64,000 nt of DNA from Geodermatophilus sp. TF02-6 (GCF_003319115.1 NZ_QOHF01000015.1:62001-126000); one strand, 5' to 3'. Positions 14,742 through 23,772 are shown, numbered from the stretch's first letter. The notes: a model not told the origin generated them from the sequence alone. Numbers and translations are program-made.

Positions 14742-16832
14742 GGCAGGGACCCTAGGGGCCGCGGAGGCGTCGTCCCGGGGCACGGCGCGGGCCGTGTCCT
14801 CCCCACCGGACCCGTCCGTCACAGCCGTCGCAGCTCGCCCCGGCGGGCCGAACAGCGCGTCCAGCGGACCGTCGCCGGCCCGGGTCTGGGTCACCGTCGA
14901 CAGCCGGACGACGCGGTCGCGGCCGCTGCGCTTGGCGTCGTAGAGCACCCCGTCGGCGGCGGCGAAGAGGGTGCGCCGGTCGTCGCCGCGGGTGGCCGAG
15001 GCGACGCCGACGCTGATCGTCACCGGCAGGTCGACGCCGAGGCCGGCCCAGTCGTGCTCGGCGACCGCCCGGCGGGTGCGCTCCAGCGCCCGCTCGGCCT
15101 GCTCGGCCGTGGTGTCGGGCAGCAGGACGACGAACTCGTCGCCGGCCCAGCGGCACACCTCGTCGGTGTCGCGGACCCCGGCGCAGAGCAGCTCGGCGAC
15201 CGTCCGCAGCACGGCGTCACCGGTCGGGTGGCCGGCGGTGTCGTTGACCTGCTTGAACCGGTCGACGTCGACCACGGCCAGCGCCGGGGCGGACCCCGAG
15301 GACAGCAGACAGTCCAGCGTGGCCTCCGCGTAGCGGCGGTTGGGCAGCCCGGTGAGCGGGTCCTCGTAGGCCTGCCGACGCAGCTGACCGGCGGCCCGCT
15401 CGGTCTCCAGCAGGCTCTTGCGCCGGCCGAACAGCTCCACCCACCGGGTGCGCCGCTCGTCGACCCGGTCCAGCTCGTCGGCGAGGTAGGCCTGCAGGTA
15501 GGGCAGCGCCCGGCCGGCGTCGTCCAGCTCGGCGTGCAGCGTGCACAGCTCGCGCAGCGCCGCCCGGCGCAGCCGCGGCAGGCCGTGCTCGGTCGCCGTC
15601 GCCAGGGCCCGGGCCAGCTGCTCGTCCGCTCCCCGGCCGTCGCCCTGCCGGCGCAGCGCGCGGCCCAGCGCCAGCAGCGCCGTGGCCAGCAGCGCCCGGT
15701 CGCCGGCCGCGGTGGTCGTCCGGACGGCGGCGCGCAGCGGCCCCGCGGCGGCCGCGTGCTCGCCGAGGCCGACCAGGGCCCAGCCGTGCACCACCTGCGC
15801 GCTGACCACGGGGTCGGCCGCCTCCGGCGGGAGCAGCGCCAGCGCCTGCTCGGCCAGCGCGCGGGCCTCGGCGAAGTGCGGCTGCGCCGACTCCGGGACG
15901 CCGTCGTCGAGCAGCGCCTCCCCGAGCTCGGCGCACAGCTCGCCGAGGCGGGTGGCGGCGCGGGCCACCAGGACGTCGGGCCCGCCGTCCGGGTGCCCGT
16001 CCCCGCGCCGTCCCAGGGCGCCGGAGGCCGCGGCCGCGACGGCGGCCTGGTGCGCCCGCCGCTGGTAGTCCAGGGCCAGCGGCATGAGCTCGAGGTCGGC
16101 CAGCACCCCGGCCAGCGCCGTCAGGGTCTCCACCAGCAGCGCGGACGGCGGCAGCTCCGGGTCGAGCAGGCTGGCCGCCTCCACGGCCTCGTCCATGGCG
16201 GCGTCGATGCGGCGGGAGAGCAGCTCGATGCGGGCGTGCCGGGCCAGGCCGGCGGCGCGCTGCAGCTCGTCGTCGGTGGCCTCGAACGCGGCCTTCGCGG
16301 AGCGGACCAGCGCGATGGCCAGCGCGGCGCGGGACGCCGGCTCGGTGCGCGCACCCCCGTCCTGCGCGCCGTCGATGAGCTCGGCCAGGCCGGCGTGCAG
16401 GTCGAGGGCGGGCGGGGAGCCGGTGCCGTGCGGGAGCCCGACCGGGTCGCCGAGGAGGGTGAACCCGGCCTGCCGCAGCCGGCGCACCAGCAGCTCGGCG
16501 CGCAGCGTGTCGGCCCAGGCCCGGCCCAGGTCGACGGGTGCAGGGTCGACGGGTGGGGAGCCGGCGGGTGCGTCGTCGGCCGCGCCGTCGCGCGGGGCGG
16601 GCGCCACGTGGGGGGAGGGGTCGGTGCCGACGTCGGCCAGCAGCTCCTCGGCGTCGTCGAGCCGCCAGCTCGCCAGGGCAGCGGTCACCCGCTGGTGCAG
16701 GGCTCCCGGTGGCACGAGCGCACTGTGCCCGCCGTCCCGGTCGGTGTCGAGCACCGGTGGGGAGGCGCGCGGGGCGCCGTCCCGCTCGCCGTCCGTCTGG
16801 CCACAGGGGTCCCACCCCGCCTCCGCCGTCAC
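13938..16832 (-). CDS. TPR-like/GGDEF diguanylate cyclase, in frame with LarB
   Basis: From the GTG at 16832, after GGGAGGAC, the frame is open for 964 codons. Residues 1 to about 500 are helical TPR-like sensor sequence, followed by a GGDEF domain (YEDPLTGLPNRRYAE, VDVDRFKQVNDTAGH). The catalytic motif is AGDEF at 563-567, and an inhibitory-site RxxD (RDTD) lies five residues before it. Cyclases of this kind make c-di-GMP from GTP. No stop separates the GGDEF domain from LarB, whose own GTG would be codon 698. The start overlaps the other GGDEF gene's stop by GTGA, so the two are coupled. Confidence 0.82.
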   Translation of the reverse strand: MTAEAGWDPCGQTDGERDGAPRASPPVLDTDRDGGHSALVPPGALHQRVTAALASWRLDDAEELLADVGTDPSPHVAPAPRDGAADDAPAGSPPVDPAPVDLGRAWADTLRAELLVRRLRQAGFTLLGDPVGLPHGTGSPPALDLHAGLAELIDGAQDGGARTEPASRAALAIALVRSAKAAFEATDDELQRAAGLARHARIELLSRRIDAAMDEAVEAASLLDPELPPSALLVETLTALAGVLADLELMPLALDYQRRAHQAAVAAAASGALGRRGDGHPDGGPDVLVARAATRLGELCAELGEALLDDGVPESAQPHFAEARALAEQALALLPPEAADPVVSAQVVHGWALVGLGEHAAAAGPLRAAVRTTTAAGDRALLATALLALGRALRRQGDGRGADEQLARALATATEHGLPRLRRAALRELCTLHAELDDAGRALPYLQAYLADELDRVDERRTRWVELFGRRKSLLETERAAGQLRRQAYEDPLTGLPNRRYAEATLDCLLSSGSAPALAVVDVDRFKQVNDTAGHPTGDAVLRTVAELLCAGVRDTDEVCRWAGDEFVVLLPDTTAEQAERALERTRRAVAEHDWAGLGVDLPVTISVGVASATRGDDRRTLFAAADGVLYDAKRSGRDRVVRLSTVTQTRAGDGPLDALFGPPGRAATAVTDGSGGEDTARAVPRDDASAAPRVPAVQPSPLDDPAGAPGGFASLLVEPVDPPLGLGTSGEPALGPVPATARPAGSGGVGTAPAAPLRDGPAEPEVVWGTGRSTEQVLALVRTARREFPDRPAVVVRASAETLVALASEHDAYTTVDAAAMSAAVGPLPEPAGRIGVLRGVGGDRSVAAEAAFAARVTGTEVVRVDDVSGGRRTGAPELPGDVDCLVVVAGTDASLAGLVGVLTDVPVVAVPTSTGQPGSFGGFGALLTVLNSASPGVVVSNIDDGHAAGVFAARIARRSRRG

Positions 16833-18478
16833 GGGTCCTCCCGCGGAGGCCGGCCGCCGGGGGCGCGCACCCGGTTGCGGCCACCGCGCTTGGCGGAGAA
16901 CAGGTACAGGTCGGCGGTGTCGAACAGCGAGCGCCAGCCGAGCGGCTCGTCGGCGGCCGGCGGTGCGCTGGCCACCCCGATGCTCACGGTCACCGGCTCG
17001 GGCAGCTGCAGGTCGTCCCAGTCGGCGTCGGCCACGGCAGCGCGCAGCCGGTCCATGGCGACCAGCGCCTGGCCCTCGGTCGCCGTCGGCAGGACGACGA
17101 GGAACTCGTCCCCCGCCCAGCGGTACACCTCGTCGCCGGCGCGGCTGTGCTCGCGCAGCAGGTCGGCCACCCGGCGCAGCACCTCGTCGCCGTGCGAGTG
17201 CGAGGTGTCGTCGTTGACCTCCTTGAACCGGTCGACGTCCACGACGGCCAGCGACAGCGGCTCCTCGCCGGTGCGCAGACCGGCCAGCCGGCGCTCGGCG
17301 CTGCGCCGGTTGCCCAGTCCGGTGAGCGGGTCCTCCAGCGCGTGCCGGCGCAGGACGGCGGCCTGGCGCTCGGCCTCCCGCAGCCGGCTGCGCCGCACGA
17401 ACATCTCCGCCCACAGCTCGCGGCCGCGGGCGTGCGCCCGGCCGGTGTCGGCGCGGTAGGCCTCCAGCCAGTGCAGCGCCTCGGCGGGCCGGCCCATCGC
17501 CGCGGTGCCCTGGCCGAGCTCCAGCAGGCACTGGCGGTAGCGCCGGCGGTCGCCGGTGGCGGCGAAGGCCCCGGCGGCGTCGACCAGCAGGTCGGTGGCC
17601 TGCCCGCCGTGCCCGCCCCCGGACTGGGCCTGGGCCAGGCGGGTGAGCAGCCGGGCGAGCACCAGGTCGGCGTAGCCGCGCAGCCAGGTACTGCCGTCGC
17701 GGTGGATGCGCCGGTGCGCCCGCCGCATCGGGCCGACGGCGTCGTCGACCTGGCCGCGGCCGGCCATCGCCCAGGCCTGGACGACGTCGAGCAGGTCCTG
17801 GTCGCCCGGGTCGGGTTCGACGCCCAGCTCCCGGGCGGCGCTCGCGCAGTCGACGGCCGTCGCGGCCAGCTCGGCGGAGCGCTCGGCCCGGCCGCGCCGG
17901 TGCAGGGTCTGGGCCAGCTCGGCGTGCTGCTGCGCGCACAGCTGCAGCAGCCGCCACCGGTCGGCCGGGTCGGGCAGCCGGGCGGCGACCCGGTGCCCCT
18001 CCAGCGCGGAGGCGACGGCGAGCTCCTCCAGGTCGAGGGCGGCCAGGGTCAGCGACAGCCACAGGTGGGCCTGGTGGAGGGCGCGGGAGGGCTCCGCGGC
18101 GCTCGGCTCGGCGAGCAGGCTGGCGTCGACGGCCAGCAGCATGGCGGCGTCGACGTGGTCGGCGGTGACCTCGACGTGGGCCAGGTAGGCCAGCGTCAGG
18201 GCGGTCTGCGCGTCCGGCCGGCACCGGCCGAGGGCCTCGCGGGCCGCCGCCACCCCGGCCGCGGCGGACCCGCGGTCGCCGTCCAGCAGCTGTCGGCGGG
18301 CGGCCAGCGCGTGCCGCCAGGCGGTCCAGCGGGGATCGGTCGAGGCGGTCAGCGCCGCCTCGGCGCGGTCGTGCTCGGCGGTGAAGGTGGTGGGGTCGTC
18401 GCGGTCGCTGGCGGCCAGCAGACGCCAGAGCGCATCGTCGAGGTCACCCTCGGTCAGGTGGCTTGGGCGGGAGGTCAC
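16829..18478 (-). CDS. TPR-like/GGDEF diguanylate cyclase
   Basis: A 549-residue cytoplasmic protein with a GTG start. Residues 1-370 are alanine-rich helical repeats resembling TPRs, followed by a GGDEF domain (LEDPLTGLGNRRSAERR, VDVDRFKEVNDDTSH). The active-site motif is AGDEF (455-459), preceded by RAGD as the product-inhibition site. No PAS, GAF or EAL domain is present. The same layout in the next gene and their four-base overlap suggest a tandem duplication. It is divergent from pheA across 77 bp. Confidence 0.9.
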   Translation of the reverse strand: MTSRPSHLTEGDLDDALWRLLAASDRDDPTTFTAEHDRAEAALTASTDPRWTAWRHALAARRQLLDGDRGSAAAGVAAAREALGRCRPDAQTALTLAYLAHVEVTADHVDAAMLLAVDASLLAEPSAAEPSRALHQAHLWLSLTLAALDLEELAVASALEGHRVAARLPDPADRWRLLQLCAQQHAELAQTLHRRGRAERSAELAATAVDCASAARELGVEPDPGDQDLLDVVQAWAMAGRGQVDDAVGPMRRAHRRIHRDGSTWLRGYADLVLARLLTRLAQAQSGGGHGGQATDLLVDAAGAFAATGDRRRYRQCLLELGQGTAAMGRPAEALHWLEAYRADTGRAHARGRELWAEMFVRRSRLREAERQAAVLRRHALEDPLTGLGNRRSAERRLAGLRTGEEPLSLAVVDVDRFKEVNDDTSHSHGDEVLRRVADLLREHSRAGDEVYRWAGDEFLVVLPTATEGQALVAMDRLRAAVADADWDDLQLPEPVTVSIGVASAPPAADEPLGWRSLFDTADLYLFSAKRGGRNRVRAPGGRPPREDP

Positions 18479-18555
18479 GCGTCCTCCCCTCGACGGTGCG
18501 GCCGTGCTCCTGCGGTGGAGCGACCGCTGCGACCCGGCCGCACTACCCTCGTCGG

Positions 18556-19482
18556 GTGCCTGGGACGCGGTACGCCTATCTCGGCCCCGAGGGTACCTTC
18601 GCCGAAGCGGCCCTGATCAGGGCGGTCGCCGCCGCGGAGGGATCCCGGCAGCCCGCCGGCAGCGTCGCCGCCGCGCTGGCCGCCGTCCGGTCGGGGGACG
18701 CCGACGCCGCGGTCGTCCCGCTGGAGAACTCGGTCGAGGGTTCGGTGCCGGCCACCATGGACGGGCTGGTCGACGGCGCCCCGCTGCTGATCACCCGCGA
18801 GGTGTTCCTCCCCGTCTCCTTCGTCCTGGCCGCCCGCCCCGGGACGGCGCCGTCCGACGTGCGCTCGGTGGCCAGCCACCCGCACGCGCTGGCGCAGACC
18901 GCCCGCCGGCTGACCGACCTGCTGCCCGGCGTCGTCCCCCTGCCGGCCACCTCCACCGCCGAGGCCGCCCGGCAGGTCGCGGCCGGCGAGCACGACGCCG
19001 CGGTGTGCGCTCCGATCGCCGCCGAGCGCTACGGGCTGACCGCGCTGGCCGAGGACGTCGCCGACCGCCCCGGCGCGGTCACCCGGTTCGTGCTGGTCAC
19101 CCCGCCCGGCCCGCTGCCGGAGCCGACCGGCAACGACAAGACCTCGCTGGTCGCCGTGGTCGGCGACCGCACCGGGGCGCTGCTGGAGCTGCTCGGCGAG
19201 TTCGCCGGGCGCGGGATCAGCCTGACCCGCATCGAGTCGCGCCCGACCCGCGAGCGGCTCGGCGTCTACTCTTTTTCCCTCGACTGCGAGGGGCACGTCG
19301 CCGACGCCCGGGTGGGGGAGGCGCTGGCCGCGCTGCACCGCGTGTGCGACGAGGTCCGCTTCCTCGGCTCGTACGCGCGCGCCGACGAGCGGGAGAACAA
19401 GCCGGTCCCCACGGCGTCCACCGATGCCGCGTTCGACGAGGCCGCGCAGTGGCTGGAGCGGGTGCGCGCCGGCCGCGCGTGA
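18556..19482 (+). CDS. pheA: Prephenate dehydratase
   Basis: A 308-residue enzyme converting prephenate to phenylpyruvate in phenylalanine biosynthesis. The catalytic domain opens with AYLGPEGTFAEAAL and has PLENSVEGSVPATMDGL and the family's conserved threonine region as VTRFVLV. The C-terminal ACT domain (KTSLVAVVGDRTGALLELL, then LTRIESRPTRERLGVYSF) is the phenylalanine allosteric site. The GTG start lies six bases after TACCCT with no Shine-Dalgarno, so the mRNA is probably leaderless. Confidence 0.95.
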   Translation: MPGTRYAYLGPEGTFAEAALIRAVAAAEGSRQPAGSVAAALAAVRSGDADAAVVPLENSVEGSVPATMDGLVDGAPLLITREVFLPVSFVLAARPGTAPSDVRSVASHPHALAQTARRLTDLLPGVVPLPATSTAEAARQVAAGEHDAAVCAPIAAERYGLTALAEDVADRPGAVTRFVLVTPPGPLPEPTGNDKTSLVAVVGDRTGALLELLGEFAGRGISLTRIESRPTRERLGVYSFSLDCEGHVADARVGEALAALHRVCDEVRFLGSYARADERENKPVPTASTDAAFDEAAQWLERVRAGRA

Positions 19483-19530
19483 CCCCGACCCCGGCCGTCC
19501 ACCCCTCCCGCCTCCCCTCCCCCCCTTCTT

Positions 19531-19606
19531 GAGTTGATCATGGGGTTGTTGCCAGCTCCGTCGGCGTGTCCGCGCGTGTCGGCGGCAAGAACCCCATGAT
19601 CAACTC
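19531..19606. repeat. Intergenic hairpin repeat, family B (copy 1)
   Basis: Left arm GTTGATCATGGGGTTGTTGC and right arm GCAAGAACCCCATGATCAAC enclose a G+C-rich loop containing GGCGTGTC and CGTGTCGG. It lies between convergent pheA and the MMPL gene. Three more copies are at 42535, 44281 and 49020. Confidence 0.85.
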
Positions 19607-19684
19607 GGGAGGGGGCGCGGGAGGGGCGCCCCCCTCCAGGGTCCCGCCCCGAGCCTGCGAGGGGTGGGAGGGAGGGGTCCTTCT
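19607..19684. repeat. Intergenic repeat, family E
   Basis: A block with CAGGGTCCCGCCCCGAGCC, then TGCGAGGGGTGGGAGG, ending in GGGGTCCTTC directly at the stop codon of the minus-strand MMPL gene. Confidence 0.6.
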
Positions 19685-21793
19685 TCAGACGCGTTCCAGC
19701 TCGCGCTCGGGTTCGGGGTCCGGGCGGCGGCGGGACAGTCGGCTCGGCCACCAGGTGCGGTCGCCGAGCAGGGCGACGGCCGACGGCACCACCAGCGACC
19801 GGACGACGAAGGTGTCGAGCAGGACGCCGAAGCCGACCAGGAACGCCACCTGGACCAGGAACAGCAGGGGCAGCACCGACAGCGCGCCGAAGGTCGCGGC
19901 GAGCACCATCCCGGCGCTGGTGATGACCCCGCCGGTGACGGCCAGCGCCCGCAGGACGCCGTCCCGGGTGCCGTGCCGGGCCGACTCCTCCCGGGCCCGG
20001 GTCATCAGGAAGATGTTGTAGTCGATCCCGAGCGCGACGAGGAACACGAACCCGATCAGCAGGATGCCGGGGTCGCTGCCGGGGAAGCCGAAGACGTGGT
20101 CGAACACCAGCGCGGCCACGCCCACGGTCGCGCCGACGCTGAGCACGACGGTCGCCACCAGCAGCACCGGGGCCACCAGCGAGCGCAGCAGCAGGGCCAG
20201 CACGACGCAGACGACGACGAGCACGCTGGGCACGATCACCCGCAGGTCGCGGGCCGCGGTCTGGCGGGTGTCGAGGTTGGTGGCGGTGTTCCCGCCGACC
20301 AGCGCGGCCGGGTCGGCGGCGTGCACCGCGGTGCGCAGCTGGGAGACGACGTCCTCCGCCCGGTCGCTGTCGGCGGGGACGGCGAGGACGGCGTCGAGCT
20401 GGACCAGCCCGTCCACCACCAGCGGCGGCGCGCCCGGCTGCGGTGGCCCGCCGGCCCCGGTGAAGGGCACGACGCTGGCCACGCCGTCCGTGGCGGCGGC
20501 CGCCCGGGCCACCGCCGGCCAGCTCGCCTCCGGGGTGACGACCACCGTCGGGCTGCCCGAGCCGGCGTCGAAGTGGCGGGCGAGGGCCTCCTGCCCGGCG
20601 ACGGCGTTGGACTCGCCGCGGATGGCCTCGGAGGTGGTGATGCCCGACGCGTCGAAGGTCGGGGCGAAGACGGCGGCGGCGACGAGCAGGAGCGTGCTGA
20701 CCGCGAGCACCCGGCGGGGACGGCGGCCGACGAGGGCGGCGACCCGCTGCCAGCCCCGCCCCCGCGGCGGCTCGGTGCCGTAGCGGGGGCGGAACGGCCA
20801 GAACGCGGCGCGCCCGAGCAGGGTCAGCGCGGCCGGGAGGAAGGTCAGCGCGGCGAGGACGGCGAAGGTGACGCTGACCGCCGAGATCGGGCCGAGGCCG
20901 CGGTTGGACTTCAGGTCGGAGAGCAGCAGGCACAGCACGCCGAGGACCACGGTCGCCCCCGAGGCCACGATCGGCTCCCAGGAACGGCGCAGCGCGACCC
21001 GCATGGCGGCGTACCGCGACCGCTCCTGGCGCAGCTCCTCGCGGAACCGGGCGACCAGCAGCAGGCCGTAGTCGGTGGCCGCACCGACGACCAGGATCGC
21101 GGCGATGCCCTGGCTCTGGCCGTTGACGGTGATCACCCCGTTGCTGGCCAGCAGGTAGGCGACGGCGTTGGCCGCGGTGAGGGCCAGGCCGGCGGTGCCG
21201 ATGACCAGGAACGGCAGGATGGGGCTGCGGTAGACGACCAGCAGGATGAGCAGGACGACGCCGAACGCGGCGAGCAGCAGCAGGCCGTCGATGCCGGCGA
21301 ACCCGTTGGCGAAGTCGGCGAACACCCCGCCGGGGCCGGTGACGAAGGAGTCGGTGCCCGCGACCGGGAGGGCCGCGCGCAGGTCCTCGACCAGCGAGAC
21401 GATCTCGTCGCCGACGTCCGGGGCCAGCGGCAGGACGACCTCCACCGCCGCGCCGTCGGCCGACGGCACCGGCGGGGACGGCTGGCCGGCCAGCGCGCCG
21501 GCGTCCTGGGCGATGCGGGTCGCCTGCCGGGCCCGGTCGCCGATGGCGGTCAGGGTCTGCGCGTCGAGGGGCCCGTCACCCTCCCACAGCAGGACGGCGG
21601 GGATCGCCTGGACCGGGGAGAAGCGCTGCTGCAGCTCGGTGACGCGGGTCGACTCGGCGCTGTCGGGCAGGAAGGCGGCGGCGTCGTTCTGCTGCAGGCC
21701 CGACAGCTTGCCGCTCAGCTGACCCAGGGGGCCGGCGCCACCCAGCCAGACCAGCAGGACGAGTGCGGGGAGGAGCCAGCGCCAACGACCCAT
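19685..21793 (-). CDS. MMPL-family RND transporter
   Basis: A 702-residue membrane protein with two repeats, each having one N-terminal helix, a large extracytoplasmic domain and a bundle of helices. Family hallmarks include VVGAATDYGLLLVARFREEL in the first half and LVALGIDYNIFLMTRAREES in the second, with the GxxxDY proton-relay motifs. Actinobacterial YdfJ/MmpL-type members export lipids or drugs. It is divergent from a MarR gene with a dyad between them, a common arrangement for drug-inducible efflux. The substrate is unknown. Confidence 0.92.
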   Translation of the reverse strand: MGRWRWLLPALVLLVWLGGAGPLGQLSGKLSGLQQNDAAAFLPDSAESTRVTELQQRFSPVQAIPAVLLWEGDGPLDAQTLTAIGDRARQATRIAQDAGALAGQPSPPVPSADGAAVEVVLPLAPDVGDEIVSLVEDLRAALPVAGTDSFVTGPGGVFADFANGFAGIDGLLLLAAFGVVLLILLVVYRSPILPFLVIGTAGLALTAANAVAYLLASNGVITVNGQSQGIAAILVVGAATDYGLLLVARFREELRQERSRYAAMRVALRRSWEPIVASGATVVLGVLCLLLSDLKSNRGLGPISAVSVTFAVLAALTFLPAALTLLGRAAFWPFRPRYGTEPPRGRGWQRVAALVGRRPRRVLAVSTLLLVAAAVFAPTFDASGITTSEAIRGESNAVAGQEALARHFDAGSGSPTVVVTPEASWPAVARAAAATDGVASVVPFTGAGGPPQPGAPPLVVDGLVQLDAVLAVPADSDRAEDVVSQLRTAVHAADPAALVGGNTATNLDTRQTAARDLRVIVPSVLVVVCVVLALLLRSLVAPVLLVATVVLSVGATVGVAALVFDHVFGFPGSDPGILLIGFVFLVALGIDYNIFLMTRAREESARHGTRDGVLRALAVTGGVITSAGMVLAATFGALSVLPLLFLVQVAFLVGFGVLLDTFVVRSLVVPSAVALLGDRTWWPSRLSRRRPDPEPERELERV

Positions 21794-21818
21794 GGTGTCG
21801 TCCCTCGAAGATCGATAG

Positions 21819-21833
21819 TCTCGACAGCCGAGA
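21819..21833. promoter_or_regulatory. Dyad between divergent MMPL and MarR genes
   Basis: TCTCG-ACAGC-CGAGA is a 5-bp-arm inverted repeat in the 81-bp gap, flanked by weaker ATA/TAT symmetry. By position it is the likely MarR operator, although the arms are short. Confidence 0.5.
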
Positions 21834-21874
21834 GGTTATGGGCGGGACCGGTGCGGGTGCAACAGGAGGTGGAG

Positions 21875-22354
21875 GTGGACGTCGAGGAGCGTTCGGAGAT
21901 CGCCCTGCTGCTGCGCCGGCTGACCGTCGAGCTGGACGCCGTCGGTGAGCGGTTCGCCGGGATCCACGGGCTCGGGCGCACCGACGTCCGGGCGCTGGTG
22001 GCGATCATGGACGCCGCCCGTTGTGGGCGGGCGCTGACCGCCGGGGCGCTCGGCGCCGCGGTGGAGCTGAGCTCGGCGTCGGTGACCGCCCTGGTCGACC
22101 GGCTGGAGCGCGCCGGTCACGTACGGCGGGTGCGTGACGCCACCGACCGCCGCCGGGTGGTGCTGGAGATGACCGAGTCGGCGCAGTCGGCCGGCGCGGA
22201 GTTCTTCGGGAGGCTGCAGCGCGACCTGGTCGCGGCGATGGGGGAGTTCCCGGACGAGGAGCTCGCCGTCGTCCGCCGGTTCCTCGAGCAGATGACCGAC
22301 GCGATCATGCATCACGCCAGGATCGATCAAACGCCGGGCGAACGCACGAACTGA
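21875..22354 (+). CDS. MarR-family transcriptional regulator
   Basis: A 159-residue winged-helix protein from the GTG at 21875, chosen because AGGAGGTGGAG precedes it. In-frame GTGs at 21851, 21857 and 21869 are alternatives. The recognition region is LGAAVELSSASVTALVDRLE with the wing VRDATDRRRVVLEMT. It faces the MMPL transporter gene and presumably represses it. Confidence 0.88.
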   Translation: MDVEERSEIALLLRRLTVELDAVGERFAGIHGLGRTDVRALVAIMDAARCGRALTAGALGAAVELSSASVTALVDRLERAGHVRRVRDATDRRRVVLEMTESAQSAGAEFFGRLQRDLVAAMGEFPDEELAVVRRFLEQMTDAIMHHARIDQTPGERTN

Positions 22355-22409
22355 GGGCCAGCGTGGGTCTGGCGGCCTCCCTCGGTCGTCAGCTTCGCCC
22401 AGTCAGTGG

Positions 22410-23747
22410 TCAGGCGAGCGCTCGCAGTCGTTCACTGAGGTCGCTCGGTGGCACGAAGACGAAGGCCTTGCTCTCTCTGCGCTTCTCGAGCAGGCCACGG
22501 TCGAAGAGATCGAGAAGGTCCGTCCGAGCTGTCTGATAGACGACGTTGTGGGACCGCCGGTGCCCCTCGATGGTGTAGTGCGCGTGGGGGTCCCGAAGTG
22601 CATCGCCGAGAAGTGCGCGCTGCCGGTGGTTCAGGCCACTGTCACCCCGGACCAGGGCTTCGACCTCCTGCACCTCGCGGATCTTGCGCTCCAGGTAGTC
22701 CTGGAGGTCACAAAGGGCACGCCTGAGGACCTCAAGGTGGTACCGGATGAAGTACGTCAGGTCGTTGTCGTCCGTCTCCGTCAGCAGGAAGCTCTGTGCA
22801 TAGGTCGTGGGTGCCTTGCGCAGGATGGTGCTGATGGTGAGGAACTCGGCTAGCCAGTACCCCTGGCGCAGCATCGACCAGTAGAAGATGGCACGTGCCG
22901 TCCTGCCGTTCCCATCCTCGAAGTAGTGATCGTATCCGAGCCAGAAGTGGAGGATGACGGACCGCACGACGGGATGGATCCAGGCGTCTTGCCCTCCTTC
23001 GTTGGCGAAGTCACAGAGGGCCCGCAACCGCTTGGGGAGTTCCTCGGCGGGCGGCGGCGTGTGCAGGAGTTGATCACCGTCGCCCCACACCTTCACTTGC
23101 TCCTCGTTCGGGTGCTGTAGGCGCCCCGCCGCGGTCGGATTGTCCAGAGTCCCGTCCGTGACCAGGCGATGAACCTCGAACACGAACTTCGGCGTGAGTG
23201 GTTGATCACGATGAGCCGTGACGTACTGCATGGCCCGGAAGTTGTTGACGATCATCTGCTCACTGCGATCACGGGGTTGCCGTCCCGTGCGGAGCATCTC
23301 CTTCGCCACTCTCCGGCTCGTGGAGGCACCCTCCAGTTGAGACGAGGTGATGGCCTCCTCCATGAGGCTCGTGATGACGTACCGGTCGCGCGTCGCGGGG
23401 TTGGTCACGCTGTCTGCAATCCCGATGCGCCCGCTCGCCTCTTGGTCGATCTTGTGCAGTGACTCGAGGGTGATGTCCGGGAGTGTGAACCAGAATGCCG
23501 AGCCCTCGGTGTCGAGGAGCGGGACGGACCGGCGGCCGGCCCCGCGGGTCAGCTTGAGCCGGAGCCACCACTCGCGGTGCGTCAAGCCCTCGGGGGCCGA
23601 CAGGTGCAGGAGCTTGTCCCAGTGCAGGTAACCGTCGTCTCCAGGTACGCCCGTCCCCAAGGGCTGTGAGATCACCCGGGCGATCCGCTCGGGGCGGATC
23701 TCCGCGAGTAGTTCGTCGAGGGAGGGTGGAGTCAGGGGAACGTGCAT
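22410..23747 (-). CDS. Fic-family protein with inhibitory helix and winged-helix C-terminus
   Basis: About 445 residues from the ATG at 23747 (a GTG at 23762 is also in frame). Fic enzymes transfer AMP or another nucleotide moiety to protein hydroxyls. The core motif is HYFEDGNGRTAR with the catalytic His at about 274. An N-terminal inhibitory helix TSSQLEGAS with the blocking Glu at about 139 marks a self-inhibited class II Fic. The C-terminus (GHRRSHNVVYQTARTDLLDL) resembles a winged helix. Base composition is visibly less G+C-rich than its neighbours, suggesting transfer. Two matched dyads lie just upstream. Confidence 0.92.
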   Translation of the reverse strand: MHVPLTPPSLDELLAEIRPERIARVISQPLGTGVPGDDGYLHWDKLLHLSAPEGLTHREWWLRLKLTRGAGRRSVPLLDTEGSAFWFTLPDITLESLHKIDQEASGRIGIADSVTNPATRDRYVITSLMEEAITSSQLEGASTSRRVAKEMLRTGRQPRDRSEQMIVNNFRAMQYVTAHRDQPLTPKFVFEVHRLVTDGTLDNPTAAGRLQHPNEEQVKVWGDGDQLLHTPPPAEELPKRLRALCDFANEGGQDAWIHPVVRSVILHFWLGYDHYFEDGNGRTARAIFYWSMLRQGYWLAEFLTISTILRKAPTTYAQSFLLTETDDNDLTYFIRYHLEVLRRALCDLQDYLERKIREVQEVEALVRGDSGLNHRQRALLGDALRDPHAHYTIEGHRRSHNVVYQTARTDLLDLFDRGLLEKRRESKAFVFVPPSDLSERLRALA

Positions 23748-23772
23748 CAGCTCTCTAATCACACCGGTGTCG

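Noticed and set aside
16833-18224. Upstream extension of the GGDEF-LarB frame through the second cyclase gene
   Set aside because: This part is arginine/alanine-rich shadow sequence in another frame of the 16829-18478 cyclase. The GTG at 16832 with its ribosome-binding site and GTGA overlap is the natural start.
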